A model generated the notes under the pieces. It saw nothing but the letters and a program-made list of their open reading frames with translations. It did no database searches and was not told the origin of the DNA. Positions 1 through 7,263 of a DNA stretch of 30,419 bases are shown one piece after another (position 1 is the stretch's first letter; each line of letters opens with the position of its first letter). A program made the position numbers and the translations under genes. Source of the DNA: Acidobacteria bacterium UBA7540 (GTDB taxonomy: Bacteria; Acidobacteriota; Terriglobia; UBA7540); contig DLMI01000241.1 of the NCBI GenBank assembly GCA_002478145.1, forward strand, positions 1-30,419. Direction: 5' to 3'.

Positions 1-371
1 GTGCTTTTCCAGCGTGTGCCGGTTATCGCCGCTGGGAAATGAAGCTCCTCTTGCACCCTTCCCTTTCGGGGGCGGACTTCCTAGCGATGACTCAATCGCA
101 AAGAGGGCCTGCCCCCGAGCTTTTCTTGCTGCTTGCCGACCCGCCCTTCCGGGGGCCTGGCAAAAAAAGGCAGAGCGTAGTGAGAAATCCGGTTTAGCGA
201 TCCACCGACCGCCACACTCACTTTCATAGAAGGGCGTTTCACAGGCAGAATCCTGTGGCGCTCGAACGAACCCGAATCGGCGGATGGTTTCCGAGTACGC
301 CGTCACACCACCGCGGCGAAGCGCAGCGGAGCAAAGGCGGGTGCAGCGCATTGTTAAGTTTTGTTGTTATG
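1..371. other. Intergenic, no supported gene
   Basis: Short open frames here have biased, repetitive composition and no recognisable protein features, so I call no gene. The only structured element is at 341-359, just past the stop of the minus-strand oxidoreductase. Its sequence resembles one end of an integron attC site: a GCAGCGCATT arm followed by GTTAAGT, which fits GTTRRRY. I could not find a convincing partner half-site on the far side. Confidence 0.5.
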
Positions 372-1337
372 TTACAAAGTTATGACTACTTTTCCTCGAG
401 CGTGCCCTTCTTCCAGATACCGGATAGCCTCAGGGACCTCACTCAACTTGTAACGCTTGTCGATGACCGGTGTTACCTTCCCGGCCTTCATGAGCTCGTG
501 CATGATGGTCAGGTCCTCTTTGCTCCGTCTCGCCAGAAACATGACCAGGTTCTGGCTCACGAACCGTGACAACACAAGCGTTTTGATCATACGAGCCAGA
601 GGACCGAGCCACCGACCGTCCGGTCCTCCGACCACGATGTATATCCCCTTGGGATTTAGGACGCGCCTGCATGCTAACAACGAATGATTCCCAACGCAGT
701 CGAAAAAGAGGTCGTAACGTTGCCCACTTTTGGTGAAATCCTCTTGGGTGTAATCAATGACCCGGTCTGCGCCGATTGATCGGACCATGTCCGCATTCCT
801 CGTACTGCATACCCCGGTCACATCTGCGCCGAACCATTTGGCAATCTGCACAGCGAACGTACCCACGCCTCCCGCCGCACCGTTAATCAAGACCTTCTGC
901 CCCGGCTGAATCTGTCCCTTGTCGCGAAGACCCTGCAATGCGGTGAATGCCGCGACAGGTGCAGAAGCCGCTTGCTCAAACGTCACGTTATCCGGCTTCA
1001 TGACCAATGCCGACTCGGAAGCACACGCATACTCGGCAAAGGCCCCGCGGCACGCGCCGAACACCTCGTCGCCTGGCCTGAATTGAGTTACGTTCCTGCC
1101 CACCGCTTCAACCTGGCCGGCCACATCAACGCCTAGTCGCTTGTCCTTTGGTTTGCGCAGCCCAGCCTGTATGCGAACCATGTACGGCGTGCCTCTCATG
1201 AAGTGCCAGTCAAATGGATTGACGGAAGCCGCGCGGACTCTTATCAAAACTTCGTTGTCCCCAGCGGTCGGCTTTTCAATTTCTTCACATTTGAGAACGT
1301 CGGGTGAACCGTAGTTGTAGTAGACGATTGCTTTCAT
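372..1337 (-). CDS. Zinc-independent NAD(P)H:quinone oxidoreductase-like MDR enzyme
   Basis: This 321-residue medium-chain dehydrogenase/reductase probably reduces quinones, enones or similar carbonyls with NADPH. The N-terminal GroES-like domain (about 1-120) starts MKAIVYYNYG and contains the VNPFDW segment typical of quinone oxidoreductases and RTN4IP1-like proteins. The Rossmann domain follows, with the nucleotide-binding glycine motif GAAGGVG near residue 155. The catalytic-zinc cysteine and histidine and the four-cysteine structural-zinc lobe of alcohol dehydrogenases are absent, so a zinc-free enzyme is expected. An AAAGGAT Shine-Dalgarno sequence lies about 8 bases before the ATG. A DUF4386 membrane protein is encoded just upstream on the same strand, so co-transcription is likely. 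The substrate cannot be deduced. The family call is firm; the specific activity is not. Confidence 0.9.
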   Translation of the reverse strand: MKAIVYYNYGSPDVLKCEEIEKPTAGDNEVLIRVRAASVNPFDWHFMRGTPYMVRIQAGLRKPKDKRLGVDVAGQVEAVGRNVTQFRPGDEVFGACRGAFAEYACASESALVMKPDNVTFEQAASAPVAAFTALQGLRDKGQIQPGQKVLINGAAGGVGTFAVQIAKWFGADVTGVCSTRNADMVRSIGADRVIDYTQEDFTKSGQRYDLFFDCVGNHSLLACRRVLNPKGIYIVVGGPDGRWLGPLARMIKTLVLSRFVSQNLVMFLARRSKEDLTIMHELMKAGKVTPVIDKRYKLSEVPEAIRYLEEGHARGKVVITL

Positions 1338-1373
1338 GTGGATATCCTTTTGTACCTGTTTTTGCGTGACAAC

Positions 1374-1412
1374 TTACAAGTCCGCTTGAGGACCATAGAC
1401 GGCGGCTTTCAT
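1374..1412 (-). pseudogene. 12-codon remnant of an MDR oxidoreductase start
   Basis: The ATG overlaps the stop of the DUF4386 gene as ATGA, a junction typical of coupled genes. It opens a 12-residue frame, MKAAVYGPQADL, before TAA. The first six residues match the MKAAVY start of MDR oxidoreductases and nearly match the MKAIVY start of the intact enzyme just downstream. I infer that a second copy of the oxidoreductase gene once followed the DUF4386 gene and was deleted down to its first codons. A chance match is possible because the segment is so short. Confidence 0.4.
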
Positions 1413-2119
1413 GCTGCGCTGGCCTGCTCCTTCCATCGTTGAACGTTCACGCCGATCACGAGGAGCCACAGCATCAGCGATCCTTCCCCGAGGAAACCGG
1501 AGGCCAGATTGTAGGGGGACAGATAGTTTGCGAGCGGCGGTGACAGAAAGGTCAGCCAAACAAGACCGGCAAACGCCATCAGCGCGCCCAGAATTCGGGG
1601 CAGAAAGGTCGACCTGAAAATGAGGTAACCGATCAGGAGGCAATAGCATCCGAAAAATACCATGTAGATGCTGGAGGCTTGAGCATGCAATTTGAGAAAC
1701 ATGAGCGCCAGGGCCTGCAACTGTTCCGCCTTAAATACGCTCAAGTACTGCGCGCCTCCCAAGACGACCAATGGGGCGAGATGAAAGAGGGTGCTAAGAG
1801 CCATAACGGCGCATCCCACGAGGCTGAAGAACGCCGCAAGCAAAGAGAGGCTCCTGTTCACCGGCTTAAACAGGTCATAGAGGAGCAGCGTCACAGTGAT
1901 ATAGCACACGGCCGCGATGAGGTCGGCTGCGAAACCCAACCGATACAGCGGCTCGTGCGCCAGGATGTTGTGCGCCGTAGCCGCGGCGTCGCCATATACA
2001 ACAAGCTTGCCGCGAACAGAACCATCGGCGAATCCGTACGTCAGCCCGTTGAGCAAATAAAAGACACCGGCAATCCTGGCCTTGAAACGCGGCGACGCTT
2101 CTGCAATCCGTTCCATCAT
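1409..2119 (-). CDS. DUF4386-family multi-pass membrane protein
   Basis: This 236-residue integral membrane protein belongs to DUF4386, a family of unknown function common in soil bacteria. After a short cytoplasmic start (MMERIAEASPRFKARIAGVF) it has about six hydrophobic segments. It also carries the family-typical N-terminal pattern: a helix with a short loop, then LVVYGDAAATAHNILAHEPLYRLG. I chose the ATG at 2119 because a GGAGG sits 7 bases upstream. The longer open frame reaching 2218 adds an arginine-rich, non-membrane stretch that overlaps a truncated paralogue in another frame. The stop overlaps the 12-codon MDR remnant by ATGA, and the intact oxidoreductase follows. No catalytic residues are recognisable. 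Confidence 0.85.
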   Translation of the reverse strand: MMERIAEASPRFKARIAGVFYLLNGLTYGFADGSVRGKLVVYGDAAATAHNILAHEPLYRLGFAADLIAAVCYITVTLLLYDLFKPVNRSLSLLAAFFSLVGCAVMALSTLFHLAPLVVLGGAQYLSVFKAEQLQALALMFLKLHAQASSIYMVFFGCYCLLIGYLIFRSTFLPRILGALMAFAGLVWLTFLSPPLANYLSPYNLASGFLGEGSLMLWLLVIGVNVQRWKEQASAA

Positions 2120-2165
2120 TTCATAGCCTCCAGGAGGGGCCGCCACATGGACGCGGCGACGCCGA

Positions 2166-2336
2166 TTATTTCGACGCCATGATATTGCTGGCTGTTTTCG
2201 CAGCATCGCCGTACACAATCAAATTGGAGCGGGCATAAGACTCAGCGAAGTATGCGCTCACCCCTAGAAATAGGTACATAAATCCCGCTACTCTTGCAGC
2301 TTTGGGCTGTGACTCGTCGATGGTGCTGATCGCCAT
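2166..2336 (-). pseudogene. Truncated N-terminal fragment of a second DUF4386 protein
   Basis: A 56-residue frame starts at an ATG with a good Shine-Dalgarno (AGGAAG, 7-base spacer) and ends in TAA. Its translation aligns with the first membrane segment of the neighbouring DUF4386 protein. KAARVAGFMYLFLGVSAYF resembles KARIAGVFYLLNGLTYGF, and LIVYGDAAKTASNIMA resembles LVVYGDAAATAHNILA. Similarity stops where the intact protein continues into HEPLYRLG, and the gene terminates three codons later. It is best read as a decayed tandem paralogue. Translation of the fragment is possible, since its ribosome-binding site is intact. Confidence 0.65.
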
Positions 2337-2747
2337 TTCGTTTCTTCCTAATGTAGATTTCTTCTCAAAAGTGCTGAAGTGTCGGGCGTTCTTCTTATAT
2401 CTAAGCGTCCTCCGCGCGCGCAGACCGCGAGCGGGGGTATTCCAGCCGGGAATAAGGAGCGCTTCGTCATGGACGTATACGAGGACCGGGTCCCGGGAGT
2501 TTCACTTTTCTTTGTAGGTGAAAGGACGGACAAAAGGCTCTCGTGGCCAGTTGGCGCAAACAGGCCATTTCACTTAATGGGAGTTCAGGCCTACCCGCCC
2601 GGCGAGCGGCCAAATCCTGGGTAGTCGGCCACACGGGAACAACCGACCAGCCGAGGGAACCTCGTCCCGACAGTTCAATCGTAACAAGCCGCTGCTGCCA
2701 GTACACTTACGCCCCGCGCTCGGGATTCGGCCTGGGAAGTCATAGGG
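2337..2747. other. Intergenic, no supported gene
   Basis: About 410 bases without a credible gene. Frames on both strands are short, overlap one another and match nothing I recognise. A small hairpin (TTTCAC...GTGAAA) lies near 2507-2525. The stretch may be decayed DNA next to the insertion element. Confidence 0.4.
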
Positions 2748-2820
2748 CTGTATCGGAAGCGCGCCGGCTGGACCAGGCCCCCGAGTAGCAGACACACCGC
2801 CCGGCGCGCTTTCGATACAG
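2748..2820. repeat. Long hairpin abutting the IS91-like end
   Basis: The arms at 2748-2767 and 2801-2820 are inverted copies matching at 19 of 20 positions (CTGTATCG, then AAGCGCGCCGG with one mismatch), around a 33-base loop. The right arm ends exactly one base before the conserved CGACTTGAAC end of the IS91-like element. It may be a subterminal structure of that element, the end of an older insertion, or a target hairpin. No copy is seen outside the other end of the element. Confidence 0.75.
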
Positions 2821-2857
2821 CGACTTGAACGGAGCCGCCCGTGTTTGCGGCGGACGC
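2821..2857. repeat. IS91-like element end, transposase-distal (ori side)
   Basis: This copy reads CGACTTGAACG, then GAGCCGCCCGTG, TTT and GCGGCGGACGC. It lies downstream of the transposase gene, where IS91 elements carry oriIS. The CCGCC...GGCGG arms form a short hairpin next to the GAAC motif. The TTT in the loop is the only length difference from the opposite end. Confidence 0.7.
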
Positions 2858-3088
2858 GGGCAAACTATGGGTTTTGAATGGGGTTCAGCGACCCCGCGGG
2901 TGGGTGGAGAGATAAGTGGAATGGGTGTCTGCGGTCGAGAAAGCGTGTGCTACCCGTCAACCCGAGATCCCTTGGAGATGGTGTAAAGGGATAGGGTGAG
3001 GAGGGATGGGTTGCCAGCATGTGACCAGGCACACGAGAGCGCGGGCGTGGTGGGCGGACGCGCTGTGGTCGAGTCGGGATGCAGTATT

Positions 3089-4303
3089 TCATGAGAGCCT
3101 CGTAAGGGTGAGCGGTGGAGAGCGCAGGCACATTTCCGCCGCGGTTAGTCGCTCCAGAATAATCATGGGGCCGCCGCACTGGGGACAGGGCCAGGAGGAG
3201 ATAGAAGGCAGGATGGCCAACTGGCCTTCCTCATCCCCTGGCGGCAGTTCTGGGGCGGGTGGCAAGTTGGTCGGTCGTCCCAGGAACTGGAAGCAAAGTG
3301 GCAAGAGAGCCCCGCGCCGTCGGTGGGCCAGAAAGCCGAAGTGGCGGATGCGAACGAAGCTGGGGGGAAGCACGTGGAGCAGGAAGCGGCGCAAGAACTC
3401 CTCGACCGCCAGGGTCATCAGACGTTGCTGGTTGCCGTGCGCGGAGTCTCTCCAGCGGAAGGTGACTTGGTTGCCCTCCAGGGCGACCAAGCGGTGATGG
3501 GAGATCGCCACGCGGTGGGTGTAGCGGCCAAGATAACGGAGAACGTGTTCAGGACCATCGAAGGGCGGCTTGCAGTAGACCACCCAGTCCTGACGGAAGA
3601 GGGGGCGGAGGAAAGAAGCGAAAGCCTTTCCTTCCGCGAGAAGCTTGAGGTCCCCGTAGAAGCCCAGTTGGCCGTCGTCGAAGGCCCGTTTGAGAGCGGC
3701 GACAAACTTGCCGCGGAAGACTCGCCCCAGCACCTTGACAGGGAGAAAGAAGCGATAGCGGGAGGGGATCCAGCGCTGGTGATCGGGCGAGAGACCACCG
3801 GCCGGGACCACGCAATGGAGATGGGGATGAAGCTCCAGCTTCTGATTCCAGGTATGGAGCACGCTGAAGAAGCCGATTTCGGCGCCGAGATGGCGGGGAT
3901 CGCGGGCGATTTCGAGCAGGGTCTGGGCGCAGGTACGGAACAACAAGCCATAGATGACCTTCTTGTTCTGCAGGGCCAGAGGGGCGAGCCGACGAGGAAG
4001 GGTGAAGACGACATGGACGTAGGGGGTGGGCAAAAGTTCGCGGCGGCGTGCCTGCAGCCAACGGTCGCGAGCTGGGGCCTGACACTTGGGACAGTGTCGG
4101 TTCCGGCACGAATTGAACGAGTGGGCACGATACCCGCAGCGGGCACACCGATCACGATGCCCGCCCAGGGCGGCGGTGCGGCAGCGCTCGATGGCCGCCA
4201 ACACTTTGAGATGTTGGCCGGTGATCCAGCGACGACTCACTTCAATGAATTGCTGTCCCGCCACCCGGATGAGATCGGCCACCTCCAGCGGCGGCCGACT
4301 CAT
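3089..4303 (-). CDS. IS91-family Y2 HUH transposase
   Basis: This 404-residue rolling-circle transposase nicks and rejoins single DNA strands. An N-terminal zinc-binding domain has Cys53, Cys56, Cys66, Cys71 and Cys74 (the NRHCPKC signature of the family). The HUH metal site is HPHLH at 159-163. The paired catalytic tyrosines are Tyr257 and Tyr261 in YLGRYTHRVAIS. A further CPQCGG pair near residue 367 suggests a C-terminal zinc knuckle. Length and all key residues agree with a full-length, probably active protein. The start ATG directly follows the TAA of the recombinase gene with no spacer, so the two are probably translated in a coupled fashion. A long plus-strand frame across this gene is an antisense shadow. 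Confidence 0.95.
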   Translation of the reverse strand: MSRPPLEVADLIRVAGQQFIEVSRRWITGQHLKVLAAIERCRTAALGGHRDRCARCGYRAHSFNSCRNRHCPKCQAPARDRWLQARRRELLPTPYVHVVFTLPRRLAPLALQNKKVIYGLLFRTCAQTLLEIARDPRHLGAEIGFFSVLHTWNQKLELHPHLHCVVPAGGLSPDHQRWIPSRYRFFLPVKVLGRVFRGKFVAALKRAFDDGQLGFYGDLKLLAEGKAFASFLRPLFRQDWVVYCKPPFDGPEHVLRYLGRYTHRVAISHHRLVALEGNQVTFRWRDSAHGNQQRLMTLAVEEFLRRFLLHVLPPSFVRIRHFGFLAHRRRGALLPLCFQFLGRPTNLPPAPELPPGDEEGQLAILPSISSWPCPQCGGPMIILERLTAAEMCLRSPPLTLTRLS

Positions 4304-5188
4304 TTATGCGTCTCCCGGCGGCTCGTCTTTTTTCCCCGTGGCCGCCAGCGCCAACGCGTCCAGGGGACTGGCGGTGGCGCTGAGATGGCGGCGGGAGAGA
4401 TGGATGTAGAGGGTGGTTTCCTCCAAATCGCGGTGACCGAGCAGCACCTGGATGGTGCGCAGGTCCGCACCCGCTTCGTGGAGATGAGTCGCAAAACAAT
4501 GGCGAAGCGTGTGCACATGCACGGGCTTGTTGAGGCCCGCACGCTGAGCCGCATAGGGGCAAGCGCGCCAGACGGTCTTGGTGTTGAGGGGTTGGGTGGC
4601 GGTGTGCCGACGACCGGCAGGGAAAAGCCACACCTTCGACTTGATTCGGCTCCAGTGCTCGCGTAAGGCTGCCAGGAGGACAGGGCTGAGCATCACATCG
4701 CGATCTTCCCGGCCCTTGCCGCCGCGGATATGGACGACCATGCGCGGGCTGTCGATATCGCCGACTCGCAGTCGCGCCACCTCGGCGCAACGCGCCCCGG
4801 TGGCGTAGAGCGTCATCAACAGGACCTGATCGAAGGGGTTGCGGGCGGAGTTAATCAGCCGGGCGACTTCTTCCTGGCTGAGTATGGTGGGCAGGCGACG
4901 CACCTGTTTGGGGTAGGGCGTCTCGGCCACGCTCCAAGGCTTCCTGAGCGTCTTGATGAAGAAGAAGCGCAGAGCGGCGAGCTTCTGCGTCACGCTGGTC
5001 GCATCCAGCTTCCGTTCGCGGAACAGATAGGCTTGGTATTCACGAATGTGCGGGGGGCGCAACTGGTCCGGAGGACGGTGGAAGTAGCGAGCGAAATCAG
5101 CGACCGCACTTAGGTAACAGCGTATGGTACCCGGAGAGTAATTGCGACGCTGGAGTTCCTCCAGCATCATTTTGCGTTGACGGGTCAT
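4304..5188 (-). CDS. Tyrosine recombinase of the IS91-like element
   Basis: This 294-residue integrase/XerD-type recombinase cuts and rejoins DNA through a 3'-phosphotyrosyl link. The N-terminal SAM-like core-binding domain covers about 1-90. The catalytic domain shows Arg133 (GARCAEVARL), Lys158 in the beta hairpin (GGKGRED), His226 and Arg229 (HTLRH), His252 (LLGHRDL) and nucleophile Tyr261 (TTLYIHLS), so the active site is complete. Recombinases of this type accompany a subset of IS91-family transposases, and their role in transposition is unclear. The start is supported by AGGAGG six bases upstream. That site and the start codon sit in a strong hairpin, which suggests restrained translation. 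The gene ends directly against the transposase start. Confidence 0.93.
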   Translation of the reverse strand: MTRQRKMMLEELQRRNYSPGTIRCYLSAVADFARYFHRPPDQLRPPHIREYQAYLFRERKLDATSVTQKLAALRFFFIKTLRKPWSVAETPYPKQVRRLPTILSQEEVARLINSARNPFDQVLLMTLYATGARCAEVARLRVGDIDSPRMVVHIRGGKGREDRDVMLSPVLLAALREHWSRIKSKVWLFPAGRRHTATQPLNTKTVWRACPYAAQRAGLNKPVHVHTLRHCFATHLHEAGADLRTIQVLLGHRDLEETTLYIHLSRRHLSATASPLDALALAATGKKDEPPGDA

Positions 5189-5209
5189 AGGGAACCTCCT
5201 TATGACCCG
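5181..5209 (-). promoter_or_regulatory. Hairpin enclosing the recombinase ribosome-binding site
   Basis: On the minus-strand transcript, CGGGUCAUA and UAUGACCCG form a perfect 9-bp stem around an 11-base loop. The loop contains the AGGAGG Shine-Dalgarno, and the AUG start codon lies within the 3' arm. The start codon is therefore paired in the folded state, which should lower translation initiation or make it responsive to upstream translation or a bound factor. Regulation is inferred; the hairpin is directly visible. Confidence 0.6.
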
Positions 5210-5255
5210 AAGATAACCTGATCAAGACACTCCTGCCCACTTGCACGCACGCGCA

Positions 5256-5289
5256 GCGTCCGCCGCACGGGCGGCTTCGTTCAAGTCGG
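5256..5289. repeat. IS91-like element end, recombinase-proximal (ter side)
   Basis: This is the inverted partner of the end at 2821. It reads GCGTCCGCCGC, then ACGGGCGGCTTC and GTTCAAGTCG, with one substitution and no TTT insertion. It lies upstream of the recombinase gene, where terIS is expected. Near-identical ends are not the usual arrangement for IS91 elements. Confidence 0.7.
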
Positions 5290-5355
5290 CTTTTCGTCAT
5301 CGAACTCCTGTGTCAAAACGATTCCCTTTCCACACGCGAGTTGCGATGCGTGAGC

Positions 5356-5384
5356 TTGACAGGAGCGGTCGGCAGGGGTATGGT
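5356..5384 (+). promoter_or_regulatory. Sigma-70-type promoter for the radical SAM gene
   Basis: TTGACA at 5356-5361 is a perfect -35 box. It is followed after 17 bases by TATGGT at 5379-5384, which matches four of six consensus positions. Transcription would start near 5391, shortly before the radical SAM gene. It lies about 70 bases outside the insertion element end. Confidence 0.5.
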
Positions 5385-5431
5385 TTGCGCCAGAGATAGA
5401 GATAGAGTTGAAATCGGAGATTCCGATTCAG

Positions 5432-7126
5432 ATGAGCGATTTCCAGAGGCCATCCGTATCTGCGCCAAGGGACGATCGCAGCGATCTCTACACCTTTCCT
5501 CCTCTCGGTGAAGCGATCAAAGTGCTGATGATTTGGCCGCGTTTCCCCCCCTCTTTCTGGAGCTTTGCTGCAACGCTGGATCTCCTTCGCGAAGAAACCG
5601 TCCATCCCCCGCTGGGTCTACTTACTCTCGCCGCGCTCTGTCCGAAGAGCTGGAAGTTACGACTGATCGATCGGAGCTTTGAAACTCTGCACGACCGTGA
5701 CATCCTTTGGGCTGACCTCGTCATGGTCAGCGGAATGAGCGTCCAGAGAGATGACATTCGCCAGACTCTCCTCCGGGCGCGGGCCCTTGGCAAGCGGACG
5801 ATGGTCGGTGGTCCTTACGCGAGCAGTGAGCCGGACGCCCTACTTGCACTGGCAGACCATGTTGTCGTTGGCGAGCCCGATGAGGTTTTCGACAGGATCG
5901 CGGCCGATCTGGAGCGAGGCTCCGCCCAGCGGCTCTACGTCATCCACGACAAGCCCGACGTCAGCAAGACGCCGGTCCCGCGGTTTGATCTGCTCAAGAT
6001 CGAAAAGTATGTCTCCATGGCGGTGCAGTTCTCACGTGGGTGTCCATTCCAGTGCGAGTTCTGCGACATCATCACACTCTATGGAAGGAAGCCGCGAACG
6101 AAGGCTCCGCGTCAGTTGCTTGCGGAACTCGATGCCTTGTTCGAGCTGGGCTGGCGCGAGCAGGTCTTCATCGTCGACGACAATTTTATCGGCAACCATA
6201 AGCGCGCTCTGGAATTGGCCCGGAACCTGGAGGAGTGGCAGGTATCTCATGACTATCCGTTTTTGTTTTACACCGAGGCATCGATCGATCTCTCTCAGAG
6301 GCCGGAGTTGATCGAAGCCATGGTGAGGGCGAACTTTTATTATGTCTTCATCGGGATCGAGAGTCCCTCCGAACAAGCACTGACGGAAACCAAGAAATAT
6401 CAGAATCTGCGGCATGATCAGTTAGAGTCCATCCGGTTCATCCAGAGTCATGGTCTCTGGGTGACTGCGGGCTTTATCATCGGCTTCGACTCGGATACAG
6501 AGGATATCTTCGAACGGCAAAGAGACTTCATTGAGCGCGCCGCCATCCCCTGGGCCATGGCCGGGTTCCTGCAAGCGCCCCCCAGGACTCCGCTCTACGA
6601 CCGAATGTTGAAACAGGGCCGACTGCTGGACGAAGACACCGCGCTCAGCAATTTCAATTCGCCTAACTTTCGGACGCTCCTCCCGCTCCCCATTTTGTTG
6701 CAGGGTTTGCGCGAAACTCTTGTCTCCCTTTATTCTGCCTCTGCATTTTACAATCGGGCTTATCGTTCGCTTGTGCAGTGGGAAACACGGGAGCAGCAGA
6801 AAGCGACGCCCTATCCCTTCTTGCTCGCACTTGGCGTTTTGGTTCGGTCAATCTTCCGTCAAGGCATCCTCTCCTCCTATCGGAGAGCCTACTGGAAGTT
6901 CCTGTGGCAAATCCTTAGGCGCTGGTCGCGGAATCCACCGAAGTTGGTCATGGGAATGACGATGCTGCTTTCAGGGCACCACTTCATAAAATACGCGCAA
7001 GATGTAGCAGCCGCGTTAGAGGCCCAATCCCAGAAACTCGCCGCCCAACAGCCAACGGTGACGTTCGGACCATTCGTAGACTCACAGGGCAACGAGGGGG
7101 CCTCACTGAGCACCCTGTCCCATTGA
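5432..7126 (+). CDS. B12-binding-type radical SAM protein, DUF4070/HpnP-like
   Basis: This 564-residue radical SAM enzyme has an N-terminal cobalamin-binding Rossmann-like domain (about 25-165), a radical SAM barrel and a C-terminal DUF4070-type region. The [4Fe-4S] motif CPFQCEFC places its three cysteines at about 204, 208 and 211. The N-terminal domain lacks the DxHxxG motif, as is common in this class. The opening VLMIWPRFPPSFWSF, the family block TPVPRFDLL, and the DNFIGN and YTEASIDL segments resemble the group containing the hopanoid C-2 methylase HpnP. No hopanoid gene is nearby, so methylation of some lipid or other unactivated carbon is the most that can be inferred. ATG at 5432 is chosen. 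A TTG at 5408 would add eight residues, and neither start has a strong ribosome-binding site. Confidence 0.88.
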   Translation: MSDFQRPSVSAPRDDRSDLYTFPPLGEAIKVLMIWPRFPPSFWSFAATLDLLREETVHPPLGLLTLAALCPKSWKLRLIDRSFETLHDRDILWADLVMVSGMSVQRDDIRQTLLRARALGKRTMVGGPYASSEPDALLALADHVVVGEPDEVFDRIAADLERGSAQRLYVIHDKPDVSKTPVPRFDLLKIEKYVSMAVQFSRGCPFQCEFCDIITLYGRKPRTKAPRQLLAELDALFELGWREQVFIVDDNFIGNHKRALELARNLEEWQVSHDYPFLFYTEASIDLSQRPELIEAMVRANFYYVFIGIESPSEQALTETKKYQNLRHDQLESIRFIQSHGLWVTAGFIIGFDSDTEDIFERQRDFIERAAIPWAMAGFLQAPPRTPLYDRMLKQGRLLDEDTALSNFNSPNFRTLLPLPILLQGLRETLVSLYSASAFYNRAYRSLVQWETREQQKATPYPFLLALGVLVRSIFRQGILSSYRRAYWKFLWQILRRWSRNPPKLVMGMTMLLSGHHFIKYAQDVAAALEAQSQKLAAQQPTVTFGPFVDSQGNEGASLSTLSH

Positions 7127-7263
7127 AATAAGTCGCCGTGCGAAACGAATGCAGCCTGGGCGCTTAGGAAGTTCTTGCGCAGCACAATGGCATGGTAAAA
7201 GGCGGTTTCGCCCTGTCAATTCAAGGCTAAACTCTGCCTCCGGCTTTTGCTGCTATGCGGGGT

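Larger units (their letters stand above)
2821..5289 (-). mobile_element. IS91-family element with transposase and tyrosine recombinase
   Basis: An element of about 2.47 kb carries a Y2 HUH transposase and, immediately upstream of it, a tyrosine recombinase, both on the minus strand. Its limits are defined by inverted copies of one sequence at 2821-2857 and 5256-5289. These are identical at 33 of 34 positions apart from a 3-base gap. Each copy ends outward in GTTCAAGTCG and contains a CCGCC/GGCGG hairpin. IS91 elements replicate by rolling circle from an ori end downstream of the transposase to a ter end upstream, and prefer GTTC/CAAG-type targets. Such a motif is visible at both ends. The exact termini and any target preference cannot be fixed from one copy. 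Confidence 0.75.

Noticed and set aside
2120..2218. N-terminal extension of the DUF4386 protein
   Set aside because: The ATG at 2119 has a strong ribosome-binding site. The extension is Arg-rich, not membrane-like, and overlaps the truncated paralogue in another frame.
2379..2624. Overlapping short frames upstream of the IS element
   Set aside because: Several mutually overlapping frames on both strands are similarly open. None has a good start or recognisable motif.
3323..4666. A 447-codon open frame on the plus strand across the transposase and recombinase genes
   Set aside because: It is antisense to two proteins with complete catalytic motifs and has no recognisable domain. The long open frame reflects GC-rich codon structure.
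5392..5407. GATAGA-type short tandem repeat before the radical SAM gene as a phase-variable tract
   Set aside because: There are only about two and a half copies, too few to suggest slippage control.
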